Assembly (NCBI GenBank): GCA_014729455.1
Contig: WJJW01000057.1
Span: 1 to 8,813 of the forward strand
Length of the DNA: 8,813 bases
Direction of reading: 5' to 3'
Origin: Candidatus Eiseniibacteriota bacterium
GTDB taxonomy: Bacteria; Eisenbacteria; RBG-16-71-46; CAIMUX01; VGJL01
Numbering within the stretch: position 1 is the first letter of the stretch; the number at the start of each line of letters is the position of its first letter. Positions 1 through 6,491 of the stretch are shown piece after piece. The translations under genes and the position numbers were made by a program. The notes beneath the pieces were generated by a model that worked only from the letters and a program-made list of their open reading frames with translations, ran no database searches and was not told where the DNA came from.

Positions 1-975
1 CCCGTCCACGATCGATCGGTTGCCGGTCACCCGGCAGTCGCGCACCTCCGCCGCGCCGGAACCGTACAGGGCGCCTCCGCGCAGCGCTTCATTCCCCGCG
101 AGGACGCACTCCACGATCGACAACCCGTCGATCCCGCAGTAGACGCCCCCGCCGCGGCCGCTCGCCACGTTCTCGAGCAGCGAGCTTCCGACGATCTCGA
201 CATCCCCGCGGATCAACGCGGCGACGCCGGCTCCGGTCACCGCCCTGTTCCCCGTGATCGTGCAGTCCTCGATCCGCGTCGTCCCGGACGTGTTCCAGCA
301 GACGATTCCCGCGCCCGTCGCCGCCGCGTTGCCGTCGATCACGCATCCGGTGATCGAGACCTCTCCCCTCGTCGAGATCATCAAGCCGCCGCCGTACGGG
401 TCGTCGATCCGCCCGCAGTCCTCGATCGTGCAGGCGATGACCTCGACCCCGTCGGCCACCGTGCGGATCCCGGCCCCGCGGCACCCGGAGATCGTCGCGT
501 CGACCAGGAGAAACGCCCCCTCCAGGCTGTAGATCCCCGATCCGCCGGACGAAGCGATCACGCACCCCTCGATCGTCGGCCCCGCCCCGAAGCAGGTGAT
601 CGCCCCTTCGTCGTCGCCGGACGGTTCCGCGTTCCGGATGGCGATCCCCTCGAGCTTCGCCGCCCGGGTCTCGCCGTTCCGGAAAGTCACGCCGATCCCC
701 GTCTCCTCGCAATCGATGACGGTCTCCTCCGGACCGGCCTCCGCTCGAAGCACCAGATCGATCCCGCCGAAATCGAGGTCCTTGTTTCCCGGCCCCGTGT
801 ACGTCCCGGGGGCGACGAGAACGGTGTCGCCGTCGGCCGACGCGTCGATCGCGTCTTGTAGAACCGGGAACTCGCCCGGAACGCGGTGGAGCGCCGCATC
901 GACGGGTCCGTCCGGGACGATCCCCACGAGACCGCAAGCGAGCGCCGAACGGATGAGGGTCGCGGCGAGCCGCAT
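1..975 (-). CDS. Right-handed parallel beta-helix repeat protein, probably exported (C-terminus cut off by window edge)
   Basis: The frame reads open from an ATG at 975 to the window edge, 325 residues with no stop, so the gene is incomplete at its 3' end. Residues 1-28 look like a weak signal peptide (basic start, then a hydrophobic stretch ending near VDAA). About residues 36-60 carry the opening common to secreted beta-helix proteins: FPVLQDAID, then DGDTVLVAPGTYTG, then DLDFGG and TVIDC. From about residue 126 on there are imperfect coils of 21-28 residues of the form I-x-x-C-x-I-x-G-N-x-A-x-x-G-A-G-I, for example ITGCVIDGN, IEDCTITGN and IVECVLAGN. Such folds occur in polysaccharide lyases and in surface or structural proteins; I see no lyase catalytic residues, so function is open. 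The start lies 4 bases after the glgA stop, with a weak AGGA just upstream, so it is probably co-transcribed. A C-terminal sorting domain, if present, would be outside the window. Confidence 0.85.
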   Translation of the reverse strand, partial: MRLAATLIRSALACGLVGIVPDGPVDAALHRVPGEFPVLQDAIDASADGDTVLVAPGTYTGPGNKDLDFGGIDLVLRAEAGPEETVIDCEETGIGVTFRNGETRAAKLEGIAIRNAEPSGDDEGAITCFGAGPTIEGCVIASSGGSGIYSLEGAFLLVDATISGCRGAGIRTVADGVEVIACTIEDCGRIDDPYGGGLMISTRGEVSITGCVIDGNAAATGAGIVCWNTSGTTRIEDCTITGNRAVTGAGVAALIRGDVEIVGSSLLENVASGRGGGVYCGIDGLSIVECVLAGNEALRGGALYGSGAAEVRDCRVTGNRSIVDG

Positions 976-979
976 CGTC

Positions 980-2455
980 CTACCGCCGCGCTCCGGCGGC
1001 CCTCCGGTAGGCCCGCACGTACTCCGCGGCGGCCCGAGCCCAGGAGTGATCGATCCGCATCACGGTCGAGACCAGCTTCTTCCAGGCGCGTCTCTTCTCG
1101 TAGACGGCGAGTCCGCGCCGGATCGCCCCCAGCATCGCCCCCGGCTCGTACGGCCCGAACACGAATCCGTTGCCGCGGCCGGTCGCCACGTCGAACTCCC
1201 GGATCGTGTCGGCCAATCCTCCCGTCGTCCGGACGATCGGGATCGTTCCGTACCGAAGGCTGTACATCTGGTTCAACCCGCACGGCTCGTACCGCGAGGG
1301 CATCAGGAAAAAGTCGCTTCCCGCCTCGATCAGGTGCGCCAGCGGATCGTTGAAGGTCAGGCTCACGCCGATCCGATCCGGGTGCTTCTCCCGGAGACCG
1401 CGCAGGAGAGCCTCGTACCGTGGATCCCCGCTGCCGAGGATCACGAGCTTGAGCGGGAGGTCCATCATCTCCTCCACCGCGTCCTCCAGAAGATCGAACC
1501 CCTTCTGCCCGACGAGCCGCGAGATCATCCCGATCACCGGTACGTCCAGCTCCACCGGCAGCTCCACGGCCTGCAGCAGCCGTTCCTTGTTGTCTCGCTT
1601 GCTCCCGAGATCGGTCGCCGTGTAGTTGGACGGGATCAGCGGATCGGTCTCCGGATCCCAGATTTCCGGATCGATCCCGTTCAGGATCCCCACGAGGTGC
1701 TCCGCCCGGGTCCGCAAGACCCCCTCCAGCCCGAACCCGTGCTCCGGATCGTGCTGGATCTCCAGGGCATACCGCTCGCTCACCGTCACGATGAGGTCCG
1801 CGTAGAGGATCGCGGCCTTCATGAAGTTCACCTTGCCGTAGAACTCCAGCGGTCCGCCCGCGCGGCTCAGGCGCTCGGTCGCCGGATCCGCGATCTCCGG
1901 CAGCACCTCCTCCGGCTCGTAGACTCCCTGGTACCCGAGGTTGTGGATCGCGAAGAGGATCCCGATCCGCCGCAGGCCGGTCTCGTCCCGGAAGACCTCC
2001 CGCATCAGCACCGGGACCAGCCCCGTCTGGTGATCGTTCAGGTGCAGGACCTCCACCCCCGGCTCGAGGCTGCGCAGCGTCTCCACGATGGCCTTGCAGA
2101 AGAAGATCGTCCGTTGCGCGCTGTCGGGCCACGGCCGGCCCGTGGCGGGATCGACGTACGGGTTCGGCCGATCGAAGTAGCGGTCGTTGTGGACGAACAG
2201 GATCTCGGGACCAGCCGGACCGCTCCGCACCCGCTCGATCCCGGCCCGCTCGATCCCCGATCGCATCGGGATCGCGACCTCCCCGACCGGTTCGGTTTTC
2301 CGGTTCGGACCGCTCCCCGGTCCCGGTCGGGGGAGCAGCACTCGGACGTCGTGGCCCTGCCGCACCAGCTCCTTGGCGAGCGCGCCGATGACGTCGGCCA
2401 GCCCGCCGACCTTCATGAACGGGACCATCTCGCTCGAGGCGATCGCGATCTTCAT
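980..2455 (-). CDS. glgA: Glycogen/starch synthase, glycosyltransferase family 5
   Basis: Predicted cytoplasmic enzyme that transfers glucose from ADP-glucose (or UDP-glucose) to the non-reducing end of an alpha-1,4-glucan. The 491-residue length is normal for bacterial GlgA. The N-terminal GT5 domain opens with MKIAIASSEMVPFMKVGGLADV, in which K15-V-G-G-L is the nucleotide-sugar-binding loop (KTGGL in E. coli). HLNDHQTGLVP, FAIHNLGYQG and ILNGIDPEIWDP follow in the expected order. The C-terminal GT-B half has MISRLVGQKGFDLL and, at about 387-414, SRYEPCGLNQMYSLRYGT with the catalytic-region Glu390, then TGGLADT. It ends with the usual HSWARAAAEY helix. The ATG at 2455 is preceded by GGGAG about 9 bases upstream. 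It lies 25 bases after galT. No glgC, glgB or glgP is visible here, so the glucosyl donor and the branching partner must come from elsewhere. Family assignment is secure; donor specificity is not. Confidence 0.96.
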   Translation of the reverse strand: MKIAIASSEMVPFMKVGGLADVIGALAKELVRQGHDVRVLLPRPGPGSGPNRKTEPVGEVAIPMRSGIERAGIERVRSGPAGPEILFVHNDRYFDRPNPYVDPATGRPWPDSAQRTIFFCKAIVETLRSLEPGVEVLHLNDHQTGLVPVLMREVFRDETGLRRIGILFAIHNLGYQGVYEPEEVLPEIADPATERLSRAGGPLEFYGKVNFMKAAILYADLIVTVSERYALEIQHDPEHGFGLEGVLRTRAEHLVGILNGIDPEIWDPETDPLIPSNYTATDLGSKRDNKERLLQAVELPVELDVPVIGMISRLVGQKGFDLLEDAVEEMMDLPLKLVILGSGDPRYEALLRGLREKHPDRIGVSLTFNDPLAHLIEAGSDFFLMPSRYEPCGLNQMYSLRYGTIPIVRTTGGLADTIREFDVATGRGNGFVFGPYEPGAMLGAIRRGLAVYEKRRAWKKLVSTVMRIDHSWARAAAEYVRAYRRAAGARR

Positions 2456-2480
2456 TTCGGCGGTCTCCCGAGCCCGCCGG

Positions 2481-3548
2481 TCAACCCGACGTCGTGGGGC
2501 CGGAATCGGCCGGCACCTCGTCCTCGCCTTCCGCCCAGCCTGCCGGCAGAACCGCCTCGCGCAGGTAGCGGGTCGCGTCCTCCGGCGGCGTCGGATTGAT
2601 GTAGAAACCGGTCCCCCACTCGAATCCCGCGACCTTCGTCAGTCGGGGCATCAGCTCGATGTGCCAGTGGTAGTGGACCGTCCCCTTCTTCTCCGCCTCG
2701 TACGGGGCGGTGTGGAGAACCCAGTTGTAGGGCGGATCGCTCAGCGCCGCGTTCATCCGTAGCAGCAGCTCCTTGTAGATCCGCGCGAGGGAGCCGTACC
2801 CGTCGCGGAAGGCATCCTCGAAGTCGCGCTCGTGACGCCGCGGCAGGAGCCAGGTCTCGAACGGAAAGCGCGGCGCGAACGGTTCGATCACGAGGTAGTC
2901 GTCGTTCGCGCAGACGACCCGCTTCTCGTACGCCAGCTCCTGGTCGACGATGTCGCAGAAGATGCATCGCTCCTTGATCTCGAAGTGCTGCGCGCACCCT
3001 TTCAACTCCTCGGCCACCCGGCGCGGGATGATCGGCGTCGCGACGAGCTGCGTATGGCTGTGCTCGAGGCTCGCCCCGGCCGCCTCTCCGTGGTTCTTGA
3101 AGACCTGGATGTAGCGGAACCGGCGATCCTGCGCGAGATCCGTCATCCTCTGCCGGCAGGCGGTGAACACCCGGTCGAGCTGCGGGATGGCGAGCTGGCT
3201 CATCTCGCGTTCATGGTGGGTCGTCTCGATCACGACCTCATGGGCGCCGACGCCGCTCATCTTGTCGTAGATCCCCTCGCCGCGGCGGTTGAGGTCCCCT
3301 TCGATCTCGAGGGCGGGGAACTTGTTCGACACCACCCGCACCCGCCATCCCGGCCCATCCGGCTTGGTCCCGTTGAGCCGTTCGGCGTAGACCTCCGGCG
3401 GCGTTCTCGATTCGTTCCCGGGGCAGAACGGGCAGAACCCTCCCCGGGGGGGCGTCACGGTCCGCCCGAAGTCGGACGGCCGCTTCCCCCGTTCGGTGGA
3501 GATGATCACCCACCTGCCCACGATCGGATCCTTGCGCAGCTCCGGCAT
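2481..3548 (-). CDS. galT: Galactose-1-phosphate uridylyltransferase family protein (HIT superfamily)
   Basis: Predicted cytoplasmic Leloir-pathway enzyme that moves UMP between glucose-1-phosphate and galactose-1-phosphate through a covalent uridylyl-histidine. The 355-residue length fits GalT. It begins MPELRKDPIVGRWVIIST, followed by a zinc-type C39-P-F-C42, the SNKFPAL segment (74-80) and GAHEVVIET (101-109). The catalytic triad region is H163-S-H165-T-Q167 in GASLEHSHTQLVATP; by analogy with E. coli GalT (H164-P-H166), H165 is the nucleophile. The HSH form replaces the HPH of enterobacterial and human GalT but is familiar from thermophile and delta-proteobacterial-type members. The second HIT lobe has C195-I-F-C198 and HYHWHIELMPR (292-302). 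No galE or galK is visible, and the gene is followed 25 bases later by glgA, so an ADP-glucose phosphorylase-like role is a realistic alternative. The start has a G-rich Shine-Dalgarno (GAGGGGGGGG) 4 bases away. Confidence 0.9.
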   Translation of the reverse strand: MPELRKDPIVGRWVIISTERGKRPSDFGRTVTPPRGGFCPFCPGNESRTPPEVYAERLNGTKPDGPGWRVRVVSNKFPALEIEGDLNRRGEGIYDKMSGVGAHEVVIETTHHEREMSQLAIPQLDRVFTACRQRMTDLAQDRRFRYIQVFKNHGEAAGASLEHSHTQLVATPIIPRRVAEELKGCAQHFEIKERCIFCDIVDQELAYEKRVVCANDDYLVIEPFAPRFPFETWLLPRRHERDFEDAFRDGYGSLARIYKELLLRMNAALSDPPYNWVLHTAPYEAEKKGTVHYHWHIELMPRLTKVAGFEWGTGFYINPTPPEDATRYLREAVLPAGWAEGEDEVPADSGPTTSG

Positions 3549-3617
3549 CGTTCCCCCCCCTCGATCCTCAGGCTGCCGGCTGTCCGGCCGGGCCGGTTCC
3601 CGAACGACGCGTGCGGA
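3549..3617 (-). promoter_or_regulatory. Spacer between the GlmU-like gene and galT, with a G8 ribosome binding site
   Basis: This 69-base spacer is the longest gap in the window. Next to galT it holds a run of eight G on the coding strand (3553-3560) preceded by GA and followed by AACG and the ATG, so the homopolymer is itself the Shine-Dalgarno. Further upstream there is a five-base-pair hairpin (3576-3591, stem CCGGC/GCCGG, six-base loop) and an overlapping 13-base GC palindrome (3584-3596). There is no T run after the hairpin and no recognisable -35/-10 pair, so I do not call a terminator or promoter. Confidence 0.5.
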
Positions 3618-4883
3618 TCAATCGATCTCCTCTCCCCAGCCCGCCCCCTCGGCTCGGGATCGATCGTACGCGATCCGCAGGGCCGCCTCGGCTCCCGCAC
3701 CCAGCTCCAGACCGCGCCGCGTGGCGACCGTCCGGGCGGTGCCGACGAAGCGGTCCCATTGATGGATCGACGCGCCCGCGCCGATTCCCCACGCGTAGTC
3801 GGGCATCCACTTCGGAAAGACCGCGCGCTCCCCGAAGACGTTCGCTCCGAGCCCGATCACCGATCCCGAGTTCAGCAGGGCACCGATGCGGGTCTTCGCG
3901 TGATCTCCGATGAAGGCGCCGATCTTGATCTGGCCGGATTCGATCGTCCGCCCGTACGCATGCAGCCGGATCTCCCCGTAGTTGTTCTTCAAGTCGCTCG
4001 TGGTGGTCCCCGCTCCCAGGTTGACCCACTCGGCGACATAGCTGTGTCCGACGAAGCCGTCGTGCGCCTTGTTCGCGAGCCCGTGGAAACAGGTCGCTTC
4101 GACCTCTCCGCGCACACGGCAGCCGGCTCCGAGGAAGCTCCCGCCGCCGATCCTCCCGCCGAGGAGCAGACAGCGCTCCCGGCAGGCGAACGGCCCGCGG
4201 ATCCATGTGTGCGGAAACACGTGCGTCTCCGCTCCGAGAAAGATCGGGCCGTCGCGCGCGTCCAGCACCACGCCGTCGTCGATCCGGACCTCCGGAGCGA
4301 ACCCGATCCGGTCCGCACGATAGAGGACGGCTCCCTCGGAGATCCCCCCCGGAGACGCGGGATCCGCGGGCGCGGCGCGGACCGCATCGATCTCCCTCTG
4401 GACATCCTCCACGATCCGCCGCTCGGTCAGGCGGACCAGGTCGGGCAGCTCGCGGATCTCCGCGGCGTCGTCCCGGTCCACCGACCCGGCTTCCTCGGCC
4501 AGCCCTTCCCAGAAGGCCGGATCGTTCGGGGAGATCCCGGGAACCGGAGCCCGATCCGTCCGCACGGCGAGGATCCGATCTCCATTGCGCCACGCCGTCG
4601 GGGCGGTCCCCCCCAGGGCGTCCCGCGCCCAAGCCCCTCCCGGCACCAGGCCATCGCGCACCCAGAGTCGCCGGGCCGCGCCGATCGGCGCGTCGGCGAC
4701 CCAGTGCGGGCTCAGGCCGGCGAGCTCGGTCCGGCACCAGAGGACCGGTTCGGTCCCGGCCGCGTCCCTCCAGCGCTCCCGGTTCGTGCGGGTCCCGACG
4801 AACAGCTCTCCGACCGGCCGGAGCCAGGTCAGCGGCCGCAAGCGCTCCCAGCCGAGATCCTCCACGAGAACGATCTGGGTCAT
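3618..4883 (-). CDS. GlmU-like putative sugar nucleotidyltransferase with left-handed beta-helix domain
   Basis: The 421-residue protein matches the Bacteroidetes-type 'GlmU-like' family. Members are proposed to combine an N-terminal sugar-1-phosphate nucleotidyltransferase-like domain with a C-terminal hexapeptide acyltransferase-like beta-helix, possibly for UDP-N-acetylglucosamine synthesis. The N-terminus has the family signature RLRPLTWLRPVGELFVG (residues 14-30) and NRERW (34-38), not the LAGGxGTRM loop of true GlmU. From about 185 to 375 come hexapeptide-style turns, with the diagnostic GHSYVAEWVNLGAGT and TSDLKNNYGEIR at about 279-306, then IGAFIGDHAKTRIGALLNSG at 321-340. His274 and His280 fall in the region where acyltransferases place catalytic histidines, but I cannot assign one. 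The ATG overlaps the stop of the SPOR gene (ATGA), and GGAG/GGGGG lie upstream. The family is confident; the reaction and substrate are inferred and unproven here. Confidence 0.85.
   Translation of the reverse strand: MTQIVLVEDLGWERLRPLTWLRPVGELFVGTRTNRERWRDAAGTEPVLWCRTELAGLSPHWVADAPIGAARRLWVRDGLVPGGAWARDALGGTAPTAWRNGDRILAVRTDRAPVPGISPNDPAFWEGLAEEAGSVDRDDAAEIRELPDLVRLTERRIVEDVQREIDAVRAAPADPASPGGISEGAVLYRADRIGFAPEVRIDDGVVLDARDGPIFLGAETHVFPHTWIRGPFACRERCLLLGGRIGGGSFLGAGCRVRGEVEATCFHGLANKAHDGFVGHSYVAEWVNLGAGTTTSDLKNNYGEIRLHAYGRTIESGQIKIGAFIGDHAKTRIGALLNSGSVIGLGANVFGERAVFPKWMPDYAWGIGAGASIHQWDRFVGTARTVATRRGLELGAGAEAALRIAYDRSRAEGAGWGEEID
4880..4883 (-). promoter_or_regulatory. ATGA stop-start overlap (SPOR lipoprotein gene / GlmU-like gene)
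   Basis: The TGA ending the SPOR lipoprotein gene and the ATG of the GlmU-like gene share bases in ATGA. This arrangement normally means translational coupling, so the two proteins are probably made in linked amounts. Confidence 0.8.
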
Positions 4884-5365
4884 CGGACCCCCAGCTCCAC
4901 CAGGAAGGCGTCTTCGTAGCCGAGCCCGATCAGCCGCCTCCGCAGCGCCTCGGCCGCGAGACGATCCTCGAGCGGACCGACGCGCACCTTCCAGATCCCT
5001 TGCTCGGAGTCGACCCGGACCGGCAGATCGAGATCCCGGTCGAGCGACTCGCGGAGCCGGTCGGCCTTGCGCCGATCCACGGTGGCGAAGACCTGCACCG
5101 CAACCCCCTCGGCCCGCTCGGTCTCCGGGATCGGGGCAGGTTCTTCCTCGGGGGCGCCGATCGAGACGGCCTCCGGCATCCAGACCTGCGTCCGGCCCGG
5201 CGCCGGACAGTTGCGCGGATCCTCGGAAGGGTACGCGCGCTCCTGTCCCGGAAGCTGGACCTTCCGCTTTCCCTCCTCGACCGGCTCCGCCGGGCCGTTC
5301 CCGCCTCGGCCGGCACAGCCGGTCAGCAGCAACAGGACCAACGCGCCGGTGCAGAACGAGCGCAT
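4880..5365 (-). CDS. SPOR-domain lipoprotein
   Basis: A 161-residue predicted lipoprotein. The N-terminus is a short lipoprotein signal peptide with a hydrophobic run and the lipobox LTGC, making Cys17 the lipidated residue. Residues 18-85 are a low-complexity, proline- and glutamate-rich linker with no recognisable domain. Residues 87-157 form a SPOR domain: GVAVQVFATVDRRKADRLRE, a central strand IWKVRVGPLEDRLAAEAL, and LGYEDAFLVEL. SPOR domains generally bind peptidoglycan strands lacking stem peptides, often at the division septum, so the protein probably sits on a membrane facing the cell wall. It starts one base after the manC stop (TAG-G-ATG). Its Shine-Dalgarno, GGAGGAG at 5376-5382, is written in the last codons of manC with a 10-base spacer. 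An envelope protein between two sugar-activating enzymes is unusual company. The domain call is firm; the role in this operon is unknown. Confidence 0.88.
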   Translation of the reverse strand: MRSFCTGALVLLLLTGCAGRGGNGPAEPVEEGKRKVQLPGQERAYPSEDPRNCPAPGRTQVWMPEAVSIGAPEEEPAPIPETERAEGVAVQVFATVDRRKADRLRESLDRDLDLPVRVDSEQGIWKVRVGPLEDRLAAEALRRRLIGLGYEDAFLVELGVR

Positions 5366-5366
5366 C

Positions 5367-6458
5367 CTACAGGTGCTCCTCCATGTCCCCTCTCTCGCGC
5401 GCGTCCGCGAGGATCCTCCGGATCTCCTGCGCGCGCTCCCGGGCGCAGACCAGGGTGACGTCCTCGACCCGCACGACGATCAGATCCTCCACGCCGAGCA
5501 GGGCCAACGCCCCGTTCTCCGAATAGTAGATGCAATTGCGCGCATCGCGAGCCAGCAACGGCCCCTTTCCGCGGTTTCCGGATGGATCCGCCTCGCTCCG
5601 CTCCCCCCACGAGACCCAGCTCCCGAGATCGCTCCAGCGAAATCCGGCCCTTGTCACGTACGTCTCTTCGTGCTTCTCCAGAACCGCGTAGTCGATCGAG
5701 CTGGAATCGGATCCTTCGAGGTACGCGCGCAGCGCCTCCTTCGCGGCCGGACCGAACCGCTTCTCGGTCCGGAGCGCCTCGCGGAGGCGATCGATCCGAT
5801 CCCGCGAGGCGGGAACGTGCTGCCGCAGCGCATCGAGGATCGTCTCGGCGCGCCAGAGGAAGATCCCGGAATTCCACAGCATCTCCGGGCGGTCCGCGTA
5901 GTCGAGGGCCCGCCGGGGGGTCGGCTTCTCGTGGAACCTCCGCACGCGAGCCACCCAAGGATGCTCCGGGAGCTCATCGGCCATCTCGACGTATCCGTAG
6001 CCCGTCTCGGGGCGCGTCACCGGAATCCCGAACAGATGCAGGCCGCCGACCTCCTCGGCCGCCCGAAGCGCGCGCCCGACATCCTCCCGGAACCGCGCGA
6101 CGTCCGGAATCCAGTGGTCGGAGGGAAGCACGAGCAGGAACGCACCCGGATCGATCGCCGCGATCATCGCCGCGGCCGCGCCCACCGCCGGGGCGGTGTT
6201 CCGGGGGATCGGCTCCTCGATCCAGCGCGCCGGCGGGACCGCTCCGTCCAGATGGCGGTCGATCTCCGCGAGCAGCGGACCGGACGCCACCAGCCAGATC
6301 CGCTCGGGATCGATCCAGCCCTCCATCCGCGCCAGCGTCTCCTGGAGCAGGGACCGCTTCCCCACGAGCGGGAGGAGCTGCTTGGGACGACGCCGGCGGG
6401 ACAGCGGCCAGAACCGCTCCCCGCGCCCGCCCGCCAGGATGACCGCGTGGATCCTCAT
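5367..6458 (-). CDS. manC: Mannose-1-phosphate guanylyltransferase (short form)
   Basis: Predicted cytoplasmic enzyme making GDP-mannose from mannose-1-phosphate and GTP, for use by mannosyl-, rhamnosyl- or fucosyl-building pathways. The 363-residue protein has the full set of family motifs: AVILAGGRGERFWPLSR (5-21) with P25-K-Q27 for nucleotide binding, EPIPRNTAPA (82-91), LPSDHW (111-116) with the metal/nucleotide Asp114, ETGYGYVE (151-158), FHEKP (175-179), WNSGIF (195-200), SSIDYAVLEK (253-262) and WSDLGSW (275-281). It ends with the short beta region VEDLIVVRVEDVTLVC and lacks the cupin-type phosphomannose isomerase domain of bifunctional ManC/AlgA proteins. The ATG at 6458 is the only start codon after the in-frame stop of the upstream glycosyltransferase, 33 bases before it. 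No clear Shine-Dalgarno is seen. No phosphomannomutase gene is in view. Confidence 0.94.
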   Translation of the reverse strand: MRIHAVILAGGRGERFWPLSRRRRPKQLLPLVGKRSLLQETLARMEGWIDPERIWLVASGPLLAEIDRHLDGAVPPARWIEEPIPRNTAPAVGAAAAMIAAIDPGAFLLVLPSDHWIPDVARFREDVGRALRAAEEVGGLHLFGIPVTRPETGYGYVEMADELPEHPWVARVRRFHEKPTPRRALDYADRPEMLWNSGIFLWRAETILDALRQHVPASRDRIDRLREALRTEKRFGPAAKEALRAYLEGSDSSSIDYAVLEKHEETYVTRAGFRWSDLGSWVSWGERSEADPSGNRGKGPLLARDARNCIYYSENGALALLGVEDLIVVRVEDVTLVCARERAQEIRRILADARERGDMEEHL

Positions 6459-6491
6459 GGAATCGGATTGTGACCCCGAACGGCGGGCGCC

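Noticed and set aside
126..975. DNA-level tandem repeat or CRISPR in the beta-helix gene
   Set aside because: The repetition is at protein level only (diverged coils of 21-28 residues); there are no identical DNA repeats with spacers.
596..2599. Plus-strand open frame of 667 codons opposite the beta-helix gene and glgA
   Set aside because: Its translation is low-complexity, rich in Arg, Pro and His, with no family motif. It mirrors the confidently assigned glgA, where GC-rich third positions keep the antisense frame open.
3576..3591. GC hairpin between the GlmU-like gene and galT considered as a terminator
   Set aside because: The stem is only five base pairs with no following U tract, and genes on both sides run the same way in a compact operon.
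2832..4919. Plus-strand open frame of 695 codons opposite galT and the GlmU-like gene
   Set aside because: Same artefact: Arg/Pro/Asp-rich with no motifs, and wholly covered by genes with clear family signatures on the other strand.
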